Assembly (NCBI GenBank): GCA_007026445.1 | Contig: VDMD01000006.1 | Span: forward strand, 310,001 to 374,000 | DNA: 64,000 nucleotides | Reading direction: 5' to 3' | From: Schizophyllum amplum | Taxonomy: Eukaryota > Basidiomycota > Agaricomycetes > Agaricales > Schizophyllaceae | Part shown: in pieces, positions 1-11,685 of the stretch | How positions within the stretch are numbered: position 1 is the stretch's first letter | Layout of the letters: every line of letters starts with the position of its first letter | Position numbers and translations under genes: made by a program | Notes under the pieces: generated by a model | What the model was told of the DNA's origin: nothing | What the model saw: only the letters and a program-made list of their open reading frames with translations | Database searches by the model: none

Positions 1-1164
1 CGTACCCGTGAAAAACCCGTACCCGCGAGACGGGTTAGATACACGGATTACCCGCGGGTACACCACGGGTCGTGGCTCAGAGTGTGCGGGGGATGTTTGC
101 ATGCACTGACGGTGGCGTTGGCTCCTCGCACTGCTTATTATGAACTATGTAGGGCATGTATATTGTCTATATACCTTATATACATGGGGGTAGACAGAGA
201 CACGGGGGAGGCCGCGATGCAACCACGATGCAGCAGGAAAGGCCGCCTCTGGCTGATCGTGCCGCTGCAGCTTGCTTGCAGCCGGCGCCGGTGCAGTGTA
301 CACATAGTACATACACCTCCCCACCCTTGTTGAAGCTTGAAGCCGCTGAAGGGTTCGGGGCCCTGACCAAGAGCCGCACCGCGAAGTCCCGGTGCGGTGA
401 GTCCTCGAGCGGCTTGGCTCTTGGTCAGGGGCGAGCTACGCGCTCATGCGGGGCGGGAGGAGGGGTGGGGTCTGGGCGCCTCGAAGATGAGCGCAGGGTG
501 TGCGAGATGCGCACCGGGCGCTGCGCGCGTCGTCGTTGACATCCGGCGAGGCGCGAGCGAGCGGCCTTCGCTAGTGCGACCGTGGCTTCTCGCGCTGTTC
601 GCTCTAGAGCGCTGTAACACATACTTGTCAGTAAATAAACTCCTGCGGGGCGCAGCTACGCACCTGGAGGCGCGTCTGCGCAGGCCTGCCCCTCAAGCGG
701 TGTCATCCGCCTCTTTCGACTTGTTGTGCCGTAATTGGCTGCTAAGAGACCATAGTATGCGATGTCTGAGGTGGACGAGGTCGAGATAACGGAAGCGGGT
801 GGCCGAGAGGCAGCCGCAAGGTCGGGGTAGTCGTGGTTGAAGAACAAGACGCGTTGATCGCGGGCGCGCGGCGCATCGGACCGGATTGCCGAGCTACGTC
901 GCCGCCGCGCGCATTGATGGTGGCGAAATTGTGGCCGATTTTGAGTGCGTTTTTGCGTGTTACTGGCTGTGTCTTATATGCCGTAGCCCTCCAGCAAACC
1001 TGACGCCCACAGCCTCGAAATTGAGCTTTTATAGGCGGGGGTTTTCACGGATTTCCCACGGGTTGTGGCGGGTTGGCGGGTCGGCCGAGTGCGACCCGTA
1101 CCCGTACCCGTGACCTGATCCTACCCGTGACCCGGCGGGTTTTCGAAACCCGTGCCTTTCCTTA
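1..1164. mobile_element. Non-autonomous hAT-like element, copy A (left tip outside the window)
   Basis: This block ends at 1164 with a terminal repeat (on the minus strand TAAGGAAAGGCACGGGT) and starts with the same subterminal CCCGTACCCGTG / GGGTTAGATACACGG pattern as the complete element at 23657-24983. By alignment to that copy about 49 bases of its left end lie before the window. The interior is also alignable, for example the stretch around 815-865 matches 24635-24690. It codes for nothing convincing. The 8 bases after its right tip (GCCATCCT, 1165-1172) are the predicted target duplication, but the left partner cannot be seen. It sits directly against the stop codon of the hAT transposase. 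Confidence 0.8.
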
Positions 1165-4100
1165 GCCATCCTCGAGCTGAGCATCCTCATCCGAGTCATT
1201 GCCGCCCTCATCGTCAGTCTCACGCCCAGCAATCTCCAAGATCTCCTTTGTCTTCACCATGTTCAGCCAGCCCCAAGCCCCAAGACACATCAAGGAACGG
1301 ATAGACTCAGCCGAAAGCCTGTTCCGCTTGTACTCAAGTATCTCCCGTCCACGACTGAACAGACGTTCAACCGATACTGAGGTAGCTGAGGGCCAAATAT
1401 GAGTTCAGACGACCAAACAATGATGACCAACATACCAGGAATGCTCAGATAATTGCAGGCCATGCGCGAGAGGCGCGGAAACTCGGAGGAACGCTGCTTC
1501 CACCACAATATAGGGTTGTCGGCCTTGACAGGCTCGCCCGCAAGGTAAGCATCGATCTCCGAGCGAGCGTTCACCTTCGACTTTGAAGGGGCACGAAAGG
1601 CGGGCAGACGATCATACCGATTCTTAGGCTGCATATTATGTGAGCACTTCGTAAATGCACCAGCAAGGCACATACCTGCTCATGATCACCATCATCAGCC
1701 TCCTCGTCTCCACCATCGTCGTCTTCCTCGCCCTCGATGACAATAGATGCATATGACTCATCATATCGTTTGCGTAGGATGCGCTCCGCCTCGTTAATCC
1801 ACTCCTGTGACCAACTCTGGTCACGGAAGTAGCGTAGGCGGTAAAGGGGATGCAACACTGGGAAACTCGTAAGTGACAGCTCATCCCCTAACAATGACAA
1901 TGACTCACTCATAGCGATGCGATAGACATCCGAACTATCAGTGAGCTGATAGTAGCGGTTCAGGGTCCGCTTGGCAATGGTGACGGCGGCGCGGATGGCA
2001 CGAGGGCGCTTCGTGTCATGTTCAGCAGTGGTGAGCATGCAATCGATGTCGTCCATCACAGGGATGACGGCGGCGAGACTCGACTTGATGCCATCCCTTG
2101 AGAAGAACAATGTTGCATCCTTGAAGGCCTACAACATGTGCATAAGCATGACGACATAAGCAGCAACGGAGAGGGCATACCGCCAAGATGTCGTCAAGAT
2201 TCGTCAGTATCTTCCACTCCGCAGCGTCAAGCCTAAAGCTGTATACCCCATTCTTAAAGTCGTATGTGAATGCGTCTACAACCTGCCTGTGCTCCAGAGC
2301 AAAATGTATCATATCATAAGCCGAATTCCAGCGAGTGCGAACATCGCGCGGGATGACACGCTCGACGAGGTCAAAGTTGACCATGATCGCCTTCCAAGCA
2401 GGAAGAAGGGAGGTGCTAGAGTTGATGATCTTATAAGCGAGGCGGCGAAGCTAGCAAGTCCAATGAGACATCATCATAATCGCAAAACGGAGGACATACC
2501 TTGAGGATCACAAAACGTACCGGACGAATCTTCAATTCCAGCTCACGCCGTTCCTCAGCCCCCATCTCCTCCATCTCGTCAACCCAGCCCTCGAGATTGT
2601 CATCATCGTCATCACCCTCATGACGCTCCTCCCAGTCCGCAACCTCATGCGCGTATGAGTCGTATCCGCCCATGAGAGCCTCCAGCTCCTGATCGACAAG
2701 CTCCTCCGAGTCGGTGGTCTCATCCAACCCATCTGACAAAGAAGTCTTCTTTTTCTTGGTCACGACATCGAACTGCTTGAGGAAGGCCTGTGCGACGAGG
2801 TTGATGATGTGGAGGAAGCATCGTGTTTGATTAGAGGGCGAGAAGTCGGCGAGAAGCTTGGATAGCTCCTGGATCATAACGTCGTTGTTGGACGCGTTGT
2901 CGCCGGTGATGCTCAGGATCTACACAATGGTTAATGTCTGAACACGGAAGGAAGAAGCAGCCTCACGCACCTTCTTCTCGATTCGGAACTCCTTCAACAT
3001 CGCCAGCATTGCGTCGGCAAGGTTCTTTCCAGTATGTGACTGTAAACCACGTCAGCGGGGGACTGATAATAAGATGACAGCATACCTTGGGTACCTCCAG
3101 AACGTCCAGGACAAAGGTGGATAGATCGCCTTTGGCGATGAGCGTGACGGTAATGGCAAAGACGGCCTTATGGTTCGGCGACGTCCAGCAGTCGCAGGCA
3201 AGGTTGAGACGCCCTTCGTAGAGCTGTAGTCGCTTGGCGACACGGCGCCGAGTACCGGCGAAGCAGCGCTTCACATCGCGCGACACGGTGCGGGGGCTGG
3301 GGACATAGTAGTGGGGGCGGCCGGTCTTCTGTAGCTTCAGGTATCCGGGGTCCTTGACGAGGTTGTAGGGGCGACAATTCATTGCCATCCAGAGGGCCGT
3401 CTCCGCGCTGTTATTGTTGAAGGTCAGAACACTGATTAGTTGTAAGCAACAGCGACTTACCGAGCCTCCAATGCCGTCATCGGCATAGTCGAATATGTAG
3501 GCTTGCCCTTGCCGACGAGCTCGAAGGCGGCGTCGAGCGACCCCGTCCGCTTGAAGATATCCGTGACCTTCTCACGAGCCGTCGCAGCGTTTGTGTGAGT
3601 CAACGCAACCGCATACGCCGCCTCGCCCCAGCAGGTAACCTTCTTCACATGCTTGATCATGTTTCCGGTCGATGTTCGGTCGCCGGTGGCTTGGTTGCGA
3701 CGGATCGTCTGGGTGCATTTGGGGCGCGCGCAGCGGAACTCGTGGTAGCAGTTGCCCTTCTTGTCGTAGCCGATGGTGGGGACGGGCTCGAAGAAGGCGT
3801 AAATAGGGGCGGTGAAGGTCTTGAGCATCCGTGCTAGACGTTACGGTAAGTAGACAGCCAACAGCGAGCAAGAACATGACGTACCAAGCGCATCCTCAGG
3901 GGATTCATCCTTATTCCCCTTCCCTCGTCTCCTGCCTCCCCTCACTGGGCCCTCCTGCGCCGTGCCGCCCTTCGCTCCACTCCCCTTCTCTGCGCCGGCA
4001 CCCTCCTTCGACGTGTGTCCCTTCGCAGTATCGTGATCATCCTGCGCGCCGCCTGAGGCAGCGGCAAGGGGGGCACGACCCTCCGTCGCGCCTGTGATCT

Positions 4101-4413
4101 CCACCTCCGACTCGTCCGTGCTCGAATATATGCGACGTTTTTTCGAGGGTGCGGCAGTCGACGTTTTCTTGGTGTTCTTCACCCGGGGAGGTTCGTCGTC
4201 GTCGTCGGTGGAGCTGTCGGGCCTCACAGGTGGTGGCTTGCGCTTTTGGCTGCTTGCTACCGCCGGGGTAGGCGCGGGGCTGCCTGAACTCGTCCTTGAG
4301 GGTGCCTTGGGTCCCGCAGTCTTCGGCACTGCCTGCGACGGTATGCTGTTGGCCTGCTTGAAGAGTAGCGTCGCCGACGGGCGACTGTCGCGCGCTGGAC
4401 GGTCGCTAGCCAT
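1162..4413 (-). CDS. hAT-family transposase, intact, 9 exons, 950 aa
   Basis: Cut-and-paste DNA transposase of the hAT superfamily, acting in the nucleus on its own terminal repeats. Exons (minus strand): 4413-3885, 3833-3461, 3407-3086, 3039-2971, 2919-2500, 2450-2181, 2128-1676, 1628-1436 and 1385-1162; they sum to 951 codons with GT-AG introns of 48-56 nt. A disordered, charged N-terminus (about 1-176) precedes a BED-like Cys/His segment, then the hAT core with DCWTSPNH and SHTGKNLA, the ITGDNASNND block and RCFLHIINLVA, an acidic insertion, and finally the dimerisation block VSVERLFSRGREILEYKRNR near the C-terminus. A likely 5'UTR intron ends just before the start codon (TTTCTTGCAG). All nine exons are open, so it is probably young and functional. 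Oddity: the TAA stop is the first three bases of copy A's terminal repeat, so the native C-terminus may have been longer. Confidence 0.9.
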
Positions 4414-4779
4414 GATGGTGCTCTGCAAGAAAAATTCAGTCAATGTTCGCGATCTGAGGCGCGCATTGCCGACCTTCCTAATTAGGCGATGTCGTCCTGC
4501 TGCAGGACGAGCATGACGCAGACGCCCAACGTGCATGGGTCTCCGGGCTCGAAGACCGTCATATACGTAGACGTGGACGATATGCGATATGCACGCTCAG
4601 CTCGTCTGCAATGGCGGATGGTAGCAGTGCCGCGCTGCACGCACCGATCTGAGCGCCGGACGCGCAGATGCCGAGGGCATGGACAGTTGCGTATGACACT
4701 GAAGATGTCGAAGACGCCGGGCCTTATTCGGGGAAGACGGTATGCGCGCGGGTGTCGGGTGCGTCTCGCTCGTCGTAGG

Positions 4780-5050
4780 TGCCGTGGGTGTTGCGCGCGT
4801 CATGCACCTTGTGCGCGGTTGCCTCAAGCGCTGCGACACCTCCCGCGTGTTGTACGCGTTGTGGGCGTTGTAGGCGTGGTGGGCGTCGTAGACACGGTGG
4901 CGTGGTGGGCGTTGTGTGCGCCATGCGCATCGTGCGCGGGGTGTTCGCCTACAGCGCCGCCTCCCGCGCGTCGTGAGGATAGTAGGCGCCGCACGCTCAC
5001 AGGCGTCGTGGGCGCGATGCGCGTCGTGAGGGTCGTCCATATTGAATGCG
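4780..5050. repeat. Degenerate GTGGGCGTYGTAG-type repeats
   Basis: On the plus strand the motif GTGGGCGTTGTAGGCGT and variants recur in loose tandem, giving long spurious ORFs in several frames. Unit length drifts and no precise period could be set by eye. Confidence 0.5.
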
Positions 5051-5274
5051 TCGTGGCCGGTATGGGCGTGGAACGAGAGGGTAGGTATGGCGACGTGTGC
5101 AGCCGCGTCGCTGCCGCGACGGCGTCTGCAGGTGACCGTGTCGTAGGTGTAGCTGCTCCTTTTTCAATGTAATGCGATTCTGGAATACCTTGAGTAATCT
5201 ATGAAGATGGGAAGGGCTGGCAAACGCACCTAACGCGCTTTGAGGCGCCTCCAACCTCCGACGATCAACATTAT

Positions 5275-5294
5275 GGCGCGCGCGCGCGCGCGCG
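5275..5294. repeat. (GC)n microsatellite
   Basis: About ten uninterrupted GC dinucleotides, able to form Z-DNA. It lies in the non-coding part of the hAT element. Confidence 0.85.
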
Positions 5295-5565
5295 TCTCTT
5301 GGCGCGAAGAGCGAGATGATAGAGTATGACGGGGATAAAACCGTAGATGGATGAGGCAGACGGCGAGGACGTTGCTAGAATCAACTATGTGGAGGGCGGG
5401 TACGGCGGGGAACTGTGGGGGCGGGACAGGGCGGGAGCAAAACGAACGCGCGGCCGGCGGGGCGCTCTGCTGACTAAGCAATCGGCTCAACCCGCGGGTT
5501 TTCTCACGAATTACGACGGTAACGCTTGCATCTTTCTCTCTGCTACATGTACGGTACCCAAGCAA

Positions 5566-5946
5566 CTACGTCCCCACCGGCTCAAGTGGTGGCATATCAT
5601 CTTCGTCGTCACTATCCTCCTCGCTCGTGTTGAACGGGGGCAGCGTGACCCGCTGCCCAAAACGCCCAAATGCGCGCATGAGGCGAAGGACGAATACCAT
5701 TGAGCCGCCGTTGGCCAGAAACGCACTAATCACGAGGTTCAAACGATGCTCGGCATCAGCACCATCCGCCGTACTCTGCGTTGAAGGTGAGTCGTGCCCA
5801 GCCGTTCCCCTAGAATTTTCACCTACCCTGTAATAGAGCTCGAAAGCGCGCAGCAGCGCGTGCTCTGGATGGTTAGAGGTTGGATCTGTTATGATCTTGT
5901 AGCTGGTGAGTCTTCTGTGTACGTGCTCATGTGAGACGCTCACCAT
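5566..5946 (-). CDS. Unrecognised ORF, 126 aa, inside the hAT element
   Basis: A continuous minus-strand reading frame with an ATG at 5946. The product has an ordinary mixed composition in its first half and an acidic tail with EEDSDDEDD and a proline-rich end, unlike the low-complexity shadows around it. I do not recognise the family. It has no clear neighbouring exon and could be a remnant exon of a captured or element-encoded gene. Expression evidence would be needed to keep it. Confidence 0.25.
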   Translation of the reverse strand: MVSVSHEHVHRRLTSYKIITDPTSNHPEHALLRAFELYYRVGENSRGTAGHDSPSTQSTADGADAEHRLNLVISAFLANGGSMVFVLRLMRAFGRFGQRVTLPPFNTSEEDSDDEDDMPPLEPVGT

Positions 5947-7140
5947 TATGCAGATTTATAGTATGTTGTTGTTGAGGGCAGCGCCGAACCGATCGCGCAT
6001 TGCAGCCGGGCCAGTGCAACGTGGCCTCGTGTGGCGTGCTCGGCCCACCGATCATGCGTGAAGCTTGAAGCTCACGGACGTCCCCCCTTCCATCCCCCCT
6101 CCTTGCAACATTGTTTACAACCTATATAGATGTATGGGGTGCAAATTATGTATAATGAAATGCAATACCTGTGCATCTACACTGCGAACCGTGTTTTTTC
6201 TACCACGTAGTAACGGCGACAAACATCACGGAGTAATCTAGTGAGCATTACCAGGAAGTGCCGAACAAACCATTCTGAGTAGTATCGCGAGTGCTACACG
6301 CTTGCTAGCACACATGGTCCCATTCAGGTCCCACTGATGGTCTGCCGATGAGGCGTTGGCGAATGCCGACCACCCCAACGCACGCCGCCGCCGCTGTAAC
6401 AACGCGCGCGCCTGCCACGAGCAGCTGAGAGTCACCGTATTCAACGCTCCTTGCTGACTCGTCGTGAACAACCGGCAGCTCGACCATGAATGATATGTAC
6501 ATATATTCAGTGAGATCAAAGACTACGTAGGTGACAGAGGGTGAAGGGAGGTAGGCTAAGGTAAGGAGGCGAGGGAGGGCCGGCGGCGGCACCCGCCGCA
6601 TATCGAACACGACGGTATGTAACCCTGGCTAGAACGACCTTGACTTCTTCATGATCATGTCTATGGCTAAGGTGACTGTTAGTTTGACCTGGGATTGGTC
6701 GGAGTGAGAACGCACCTTGAAGCGTGAGTATGCCTCAACGACCCATGCCGACGAACACGCTCGAACGACGCGCCGTGGACGGCTTCAACCCGCAGCCTAG
6801 AAGGCAGTGAGCCTTCGCCTCAATGCTGCCGTCGATTGCACGGGTCAGTGTAAGGCTGGAGCTCGCTGCTACGGCGCCGTCGCGGCGGAAGGCAAGATGG
6901 TCACGCAAATTTTCCCAAGTCCCAATCCGTCCCTGACCGTTTCAGGCCCAGGCCTGTGAGCACATGCACCGGGGGGCGCGGGCCGTGAACTTTCTACAGG
7001 TCACAAACGATGGCACTTCGTGTAATGGTTTGTTCGGCCATTACAGGGTAGAGACGAAATGGTGTCGCTAAGAGACACCGATACTACCACGAAGTGTTCT
7101 GCAAGTTACTACCACACAGAAACCCCCTGGTTCGACGTGT

Positions 7141-7285
7141 ACAGGCCTATTTTCTGACGGGTTTACGGCGGGTTAGCGTCGGGTTCACCGCGGGTTGACG
7201 GGTTGACGAAGTCCGACCCTGACCTGACCCTGGTGTACCCCTACCCGTGAACCCCGCGGGTTACCCCTACCCTTGTCATTCCCTA
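7141..7285. repeat. Right subterminal and terminal repeat of the hAT element
   Basis: A run of GGGTT/ACCC motifs in both orientations (CGGCGGGTT, CCGCGGGTT, CTACCCGTGAACCCC) ends in the terminal repeat at 7269-7285. Such clustered subterminal motifs are the usual binding sites of hAT transposases. The same kind of cluster is seen at 1-75, 1040-1164, 23680-23790 and 24840-24983. Confidence 0.65.
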
Positions 7286-7768
7286 ACAGTCGCCGTCTGA
7301 ACAAGAAAGTCCTATGCAGGCCAAGGATCCATGGCGACAAAGACATCGAGGCCGCAGGTGGCGCGGTGCAAATGAGTCAATCGACACTGACTTAGGCCGC
7401 GCGCGGCGCCAGGATGTTCAACGTTGTAGGCGCACCAGGAACGGGGCAGTTCCAGATGACGTCACTGTATCAACCATCCCCAGCTGGATCAAAGCCTGCC
7501 AAGTCTGGACTGTTTGTCTCAGCTTCTTGGCCTCTACTTGTCCTCCCGCGTCCTGCTTGCCTTCATGGGCCACCCGCAGCCTCTGACTTTCTCTCTCGGC
7601 GCCCAGAGTACACTGGGCTTTTGCTGCAGGCTTGCACATTTTCGACGTACTTCGCGTCGTCGACGAACGCGTCTGAACAATGCCTGTCCAACGCGCATAT
7701 ATCTGGACTGAATCAACACCTGCAGATGAGGTCTTCCGGCGCCCAGCTCTTGGCATTGCTAGACATGC
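7286..7768. other. Upstream region of the P-ATPase gene
   Basis: About 480 bases between the hAT tip and the TATA box. Open frames here are short and mutually overlapping. I see no gene; it is presumably the promoter region of the ATPase, now bordered directly by transposon DNA. Confidence 0.5.
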
Positions 7769-7778
7769 ATATATAAAA
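7769..7778 (+). promoter_or_regulatory. TATA box of the ENA-type ATPase gene
   Basis: TATATAAAAG about 205 bases upstream of the start codon, followed by a pyrimidine-rich stretch (7790-7850) typical of the 5' leader of strongly expressed basidiomycete genes. Confidence 0.55.
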
Positions 7779-7982
7779 GCCTGTCTGTCTTCTGCTTTTC
7801 TCAGCGTCTCCCCGCTTTCCCACTGCATCGTTTTCTCGTACTCACGCGACGACTCGACGCCCGCTTTCCTCTTCACCGATCCACGCGACTTATGACATTT
7901 GCCCCAGCGCAATACATTCTGTCCAACTCGATCAAGTAGGCCCACGAATATACTCAGCCATCACACCGCGTATCCCGCCACC

Positions 7983-10900
7983 ATGTCAGAGAAACAGGCC
8001 GAACCCCGCCTACTCGACAAAGCGGCGCATACACTCGAGGCGTCTGCCATCTTGGAAGAGCTCAACGTCGATTCAGAGACCGGCCTTGGCGATCAGTGCG
8101 CGAAGGACACGCTTGCGCGGAATGGTCCCAACGAGCTCCGTCCGCCCAAGAAGCCGTCCCCTGTCAAGGTCTTCCTCGCCCAGGTCGCCAATGCGATGAC
8201 TATCGTGCTCATCGCCGCCATGGCGGTTTCCTTCGGTACCGGGGACTGGATTGCGGGCGGGGTCATCGCGGCCCTCGTCATGATGAACGTTCTAGTTGGC
8301 TTCACTCGTGCGTGTCCTTGCTCTCTTATATCTTGCATGGCTGACACTATCATAGAGGAGTGGAAGGCTGTCAAGAGTATCTCTGCCCTTGAATCCGTCG
8401 GCAGTCCTCTCGCCACCGTCATCCGCCATGAAGGCGGTGGCAGTAAAGTCCAGGGTCGCGCCATCCGACTCTCAACGACCGATGTCGTCGTAGGCGATAT
8501 TGTGGCTGTCAAGAATGGCGATGTTGTACCAGCCGATGCTCGCGTCCTTCCCGGCCATCTCTCGAACCTCGAGTGCAACGAGGCACTGCTCACTGGCGAA
8601 GCTCTCCCCGTCGGGAAGACCGTTGAGCCTTTGGACGATCCCAACTGCCCTGTCGGCGATCGCACGAACATGATCTTCGCCGGATCCACCGTGACGAAGG
8701 GACGCGCTCGCGCGGTCGTCGTGACGACGGGCATGGCCACCGAGCTCGGCAAGATCGCAGCTGCGCTTGATAGCAAAGCGCAGAGCAACAAGACCGGCTT
8801 TGCGCGCTTCCGCGAGAACGTTGCGGTTGCGATGGGCATATCGGGGACTACGCCGCTGCAGATGAAGATGAACAAGCTCGCATACACCATCCTCTTCTTC
8901 GCGGTCATTCTTGCTATCATCGTCGTCAGCAGCACTGGATACTCAACTATTCCGGACTCGATTGCAACTTACGCTGTGGCGGCGGCAGTCAGTCTTCTGC
9001 CAGCTTCGCTCGTTGCTGTTGTTAGCATGACACTTGCTGTGGCGTGCCGTGACCTCGCCGATAGGAACGCGTTGGTCAGGCGTATGGACGCAGTGGAGAC
9101 TATCGGTGGCGTTACAGACATCTGTTCTGACAAGGTACGCGTTTTCACTCATCATCCTTTTTAGTGGCTCAATGGGAGCTGTAGACCGGTACTATCACTC
9201 TCGGCCGTATGGTCCTGAAGAAGGCGTGGATTCCCGGCGACATGAACGATAAGGAAGATCTGGGGAAGTCGTACAGCGTCGAGACTAGTGCCGAGTATGT
9301 TGCTTCTGCATCTTGTCGTCACCGCATTGTCTCACCTTGCCCTAGCCCTTACTTCCCTCGCGGTATGATTTGCGAGACTGAAGACGACGAGCATGACCAC
9401 GGAGATGAAGACGAATGTGACGCCTGCATACGCGAGCTCGATCCGCGTCTACACGACCTCGTCCAGTCTGGGGCGCTCAACAACATGGCGACGATACACC
9501 GCGGTAAAGGCGAGAAGGGTTACGAGGCGGACGGTGACCCGACGGAAATTGCGCTTCAGGTCTTTGCGCACAAAGCCGGTCTCGGAAAGCCCTTCCTGTA
9601 TGTTTTCCGTTCTGCCAACTCGACGACGATGCTCACAATCTATTATTAGCACACACGCGAAAACACACGGCGCGCCCTTGAAGCAGATGCTCACGCGCGA
9701 CTCTACCACCAACATCGGGGCCCCGCACGTAGAGGTCCATGGCCATTTTGAGATGCTTGTCGAGCACCCGTTCGACTCAACGGTCAAACGGATGTGCACA
9801 GTATGGGAGTATCTTCCCATACAAGGCGAGCGTCAACAGCATGGCGAGGACTTGATTGTTTGTGAGTTTGTCGGTCCCCTCGTGTAACATCAGGCTTACA
9901 AGTGATGCTAGACATGAAGGGAGCTGTCGAGCGCGTCATGGAGCGATGCACACACGTCGGCATGGGTCCGGACAGGATCGAGCTTACCGAACGTGCGAAG
10001 AAGACGATCAACGAGCGCATGGATGCTCTCGCATCGCAGGGACTCCGCGTTCTCTGCCTCGCTGGCAAGTACATTCCAATGTCACAGAAGGATGGGGTCA
10101 AGACGATGAAGCGCGACGAGCTTGAGAGCTCTTGCGGTGTACTGGGTCTAGTCGGTATATAGTACGTCTACATTCTTGATACGAAGGTAGCTTAAGCTGA
10201 CTCATTTGCAGTGATCCTCCCCGTCCCGAGTCTCGCGGTGCCGTGATGGACTCGCATATGGCCGGTATTGTCCCGCGTATGTTGACTGGGGACCATGTAC
10301 GTTCGTCGTCCTTGGCCTGTAACTACGGCTCACGTATGTCTCCAGGCTGCTACAGCGCGCACCATCGCCATTTCAGTCGGCATCCTGCCCGAGGGCGTCA
10401 AGATCCCAGAGACCGCAGTCATGACCGGCCCCCAGTTCGATGCGCTATCGGAAGCTGAGATTGACGCCCTTCCGGAGCTCCCGGTCGTCGTCGCCCGCTG
10501 CGCCCCGGAGACGAAGGTTCGCATGGTCGATGCGCTGCACCGCCGCGGTCGCAAGACGGTCATGACCGGTGATGGTGTGAACGACTCGCCAGCGCTCAAG
10601 CGCGCCGACGTCGGCGTCGCGATGGGCCTCAACGGTTCCGATGTGGCCAAAGGCGCGGCGGACATGGTGCTGAGCGATGACAACTTCTCGACCATCGTGC
10701 GTGCAATCCGCAAGGGGCGTTCGGTGTTCCAGAACTTGAGCAAGTTCTTGATCTATCTGCTGAGCGGGAACGTCGCGGAGGTGATTGTGCTGATGATTGG
10801 GCTGGCATTCCGCACGGACGGCGTGGCTGTCTATCCGCTCTCGCCGGTCGCCGCGTTGTGGATTAACACCGTCGCGGCGGATCCGCCTGCGCTGGCCCTA

Positions 10901-11685
10901 GGACTCGAGCCGACCGACAAGCATACGAGTAAGTGGCCCATACGGGAATCCCGCACTGTGCTGACACGCGTTTGCAGTGGAGTTCGGGCCGGAGAACTTC
11001 CAGAACATGTTCACGCCGTCGTGGTTCTTGGACACGATCGGATATGGCACGCTCATGGGCGCGCAGACGCTAGCGAACTTCGTCATCGTACAATATGGAG
11101 TGGCCGATGGGGCGGTCGATATCGAGCCTTACTGCAACGACGCCCTCGTCGGCTTGCAGAATGGCTGCGACATCGTATTCCGAGCAAGGGGCACGGCTTT
11201 TGCGACGCTGGAGATTATTCTGATGTTACACGCGATTACGGTGAGTGGTGGCTACCGAAGGCATGTGGAAATGGAACTGATCACCCCTTGCAGTGTAAGC
11301 ACGTAACGAAGAGCATATTTTCGATGAACCACCTGGAGAATCGGACGTTGCTGTGGTGTGTGTTGTCGCTGATATTGATCGTGTTCCCGTAAGTCGTCTG
11401 TCATCTCCACCTTGCCAGCCGCTCATGAACGAGGTCCACAGGATCCTGTACATTCCAGCGATCGACGACCGGGTTTTCCAGGTGAAGGGGTTGACATGGC
11501 ACTGGGGCCTAGTGTTCGGGCAGGCGATTTTGTATTTGGTTCTTGCGGAGCTCTACAAGATGGCGCGACGAGCGTATGTACGCTCGCGGCCTCCCAAGGC
11601 AGAGCATCCGGCGGTGGTAGAGGGGAGGAGGCGGGGCGTTCCGTTGCACATGGCGGACACGATTGCGTCGCCTTCAGCAGTGTGA
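7983..11685 (+). CDS. ENA: P-type Na+/K+-exporting ATPase, ENA (type IID) family, 1065 aa
   Basis: Plasma-membrane or endomembrane pump that uses ATP to expel Na+ or K+, supporting salt and alkaline-pH tolerance. Exons: 7983-8307, 8356-9134, 9185-9294, 9346-9597, 9650-9861, 9912-10161, 10212-10296, 10346-10928, 10978-11240, 11294-11388, 11442-11685; the sum is 1066 codons. The start has a good context (GCCACCATGT). An N-terminal cation-ATPase domain is followed by two membrane helices, the A-domain with LLTGEA (about 188-191), the phosphorylation loop CSDKTGTIT (Asp about 367), KGAVERV in the nucleotide domain, MLTGDH, TGDGVNDSPALK (about 745) and C-terminal membrane helices. An acidic, His-containing stretch (EDDEHDHGDEDE) follows the P-site as in ENA pumps. 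Odd: the A-domain reads TGEA where nearly all P-ATPases have TGES. An alkali-cation uptake ATPase of the same type is the main alternative. Confidence 0.9.

Larger units (their letters stand above)
4414..7140. other. Long 5' region of the hAT element, no confident gene
   Basis: About 2.7 kb between the transposase start and the right subterminal repeats. It holds degenerate GC-rich repeats (4780-5050), a (GC)n run and one unexplained minus-strand ORF (5566-5946). Around 5490-5515 is a short CCCGCGGGTT motif resembling the subterminal repeats. No second transposon gene or RNA gene was recognised. Confidence 0.5.
1165..7285. mobile_element. Autonomous hAT element, right-hand part (left end beyond the window)
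   Basis: The right tip is placed at 7285. The minus strand there begins TAGGGAATGACAAGGGT, matching 13 of 17 positions of copy A's terminal repeat, and the 150 bases inside it carry the GGGT-rich subterminal pattern of this family. The transposase gene at 1162-4413 points away from this tip. The other tip must lie left of copy A, outside the window, so the element is interrupted by, or ends beside, copy A. Predicted target duplication after the tip: ACAGTCGC (7286-7293), not verifiable here. Confidence 0.6.

Noticed and set aside
4780..5050. Possible CRISPR-like or satellite array
   Set aside because: Units drift in length and sequence, there are no spacers, and the organism is a fungus.
8093..8935. 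280-aa ORF antisense to the ENA-type ATPase
   Set aside because: Shadow of a well-supported gene; no recognisable motif.
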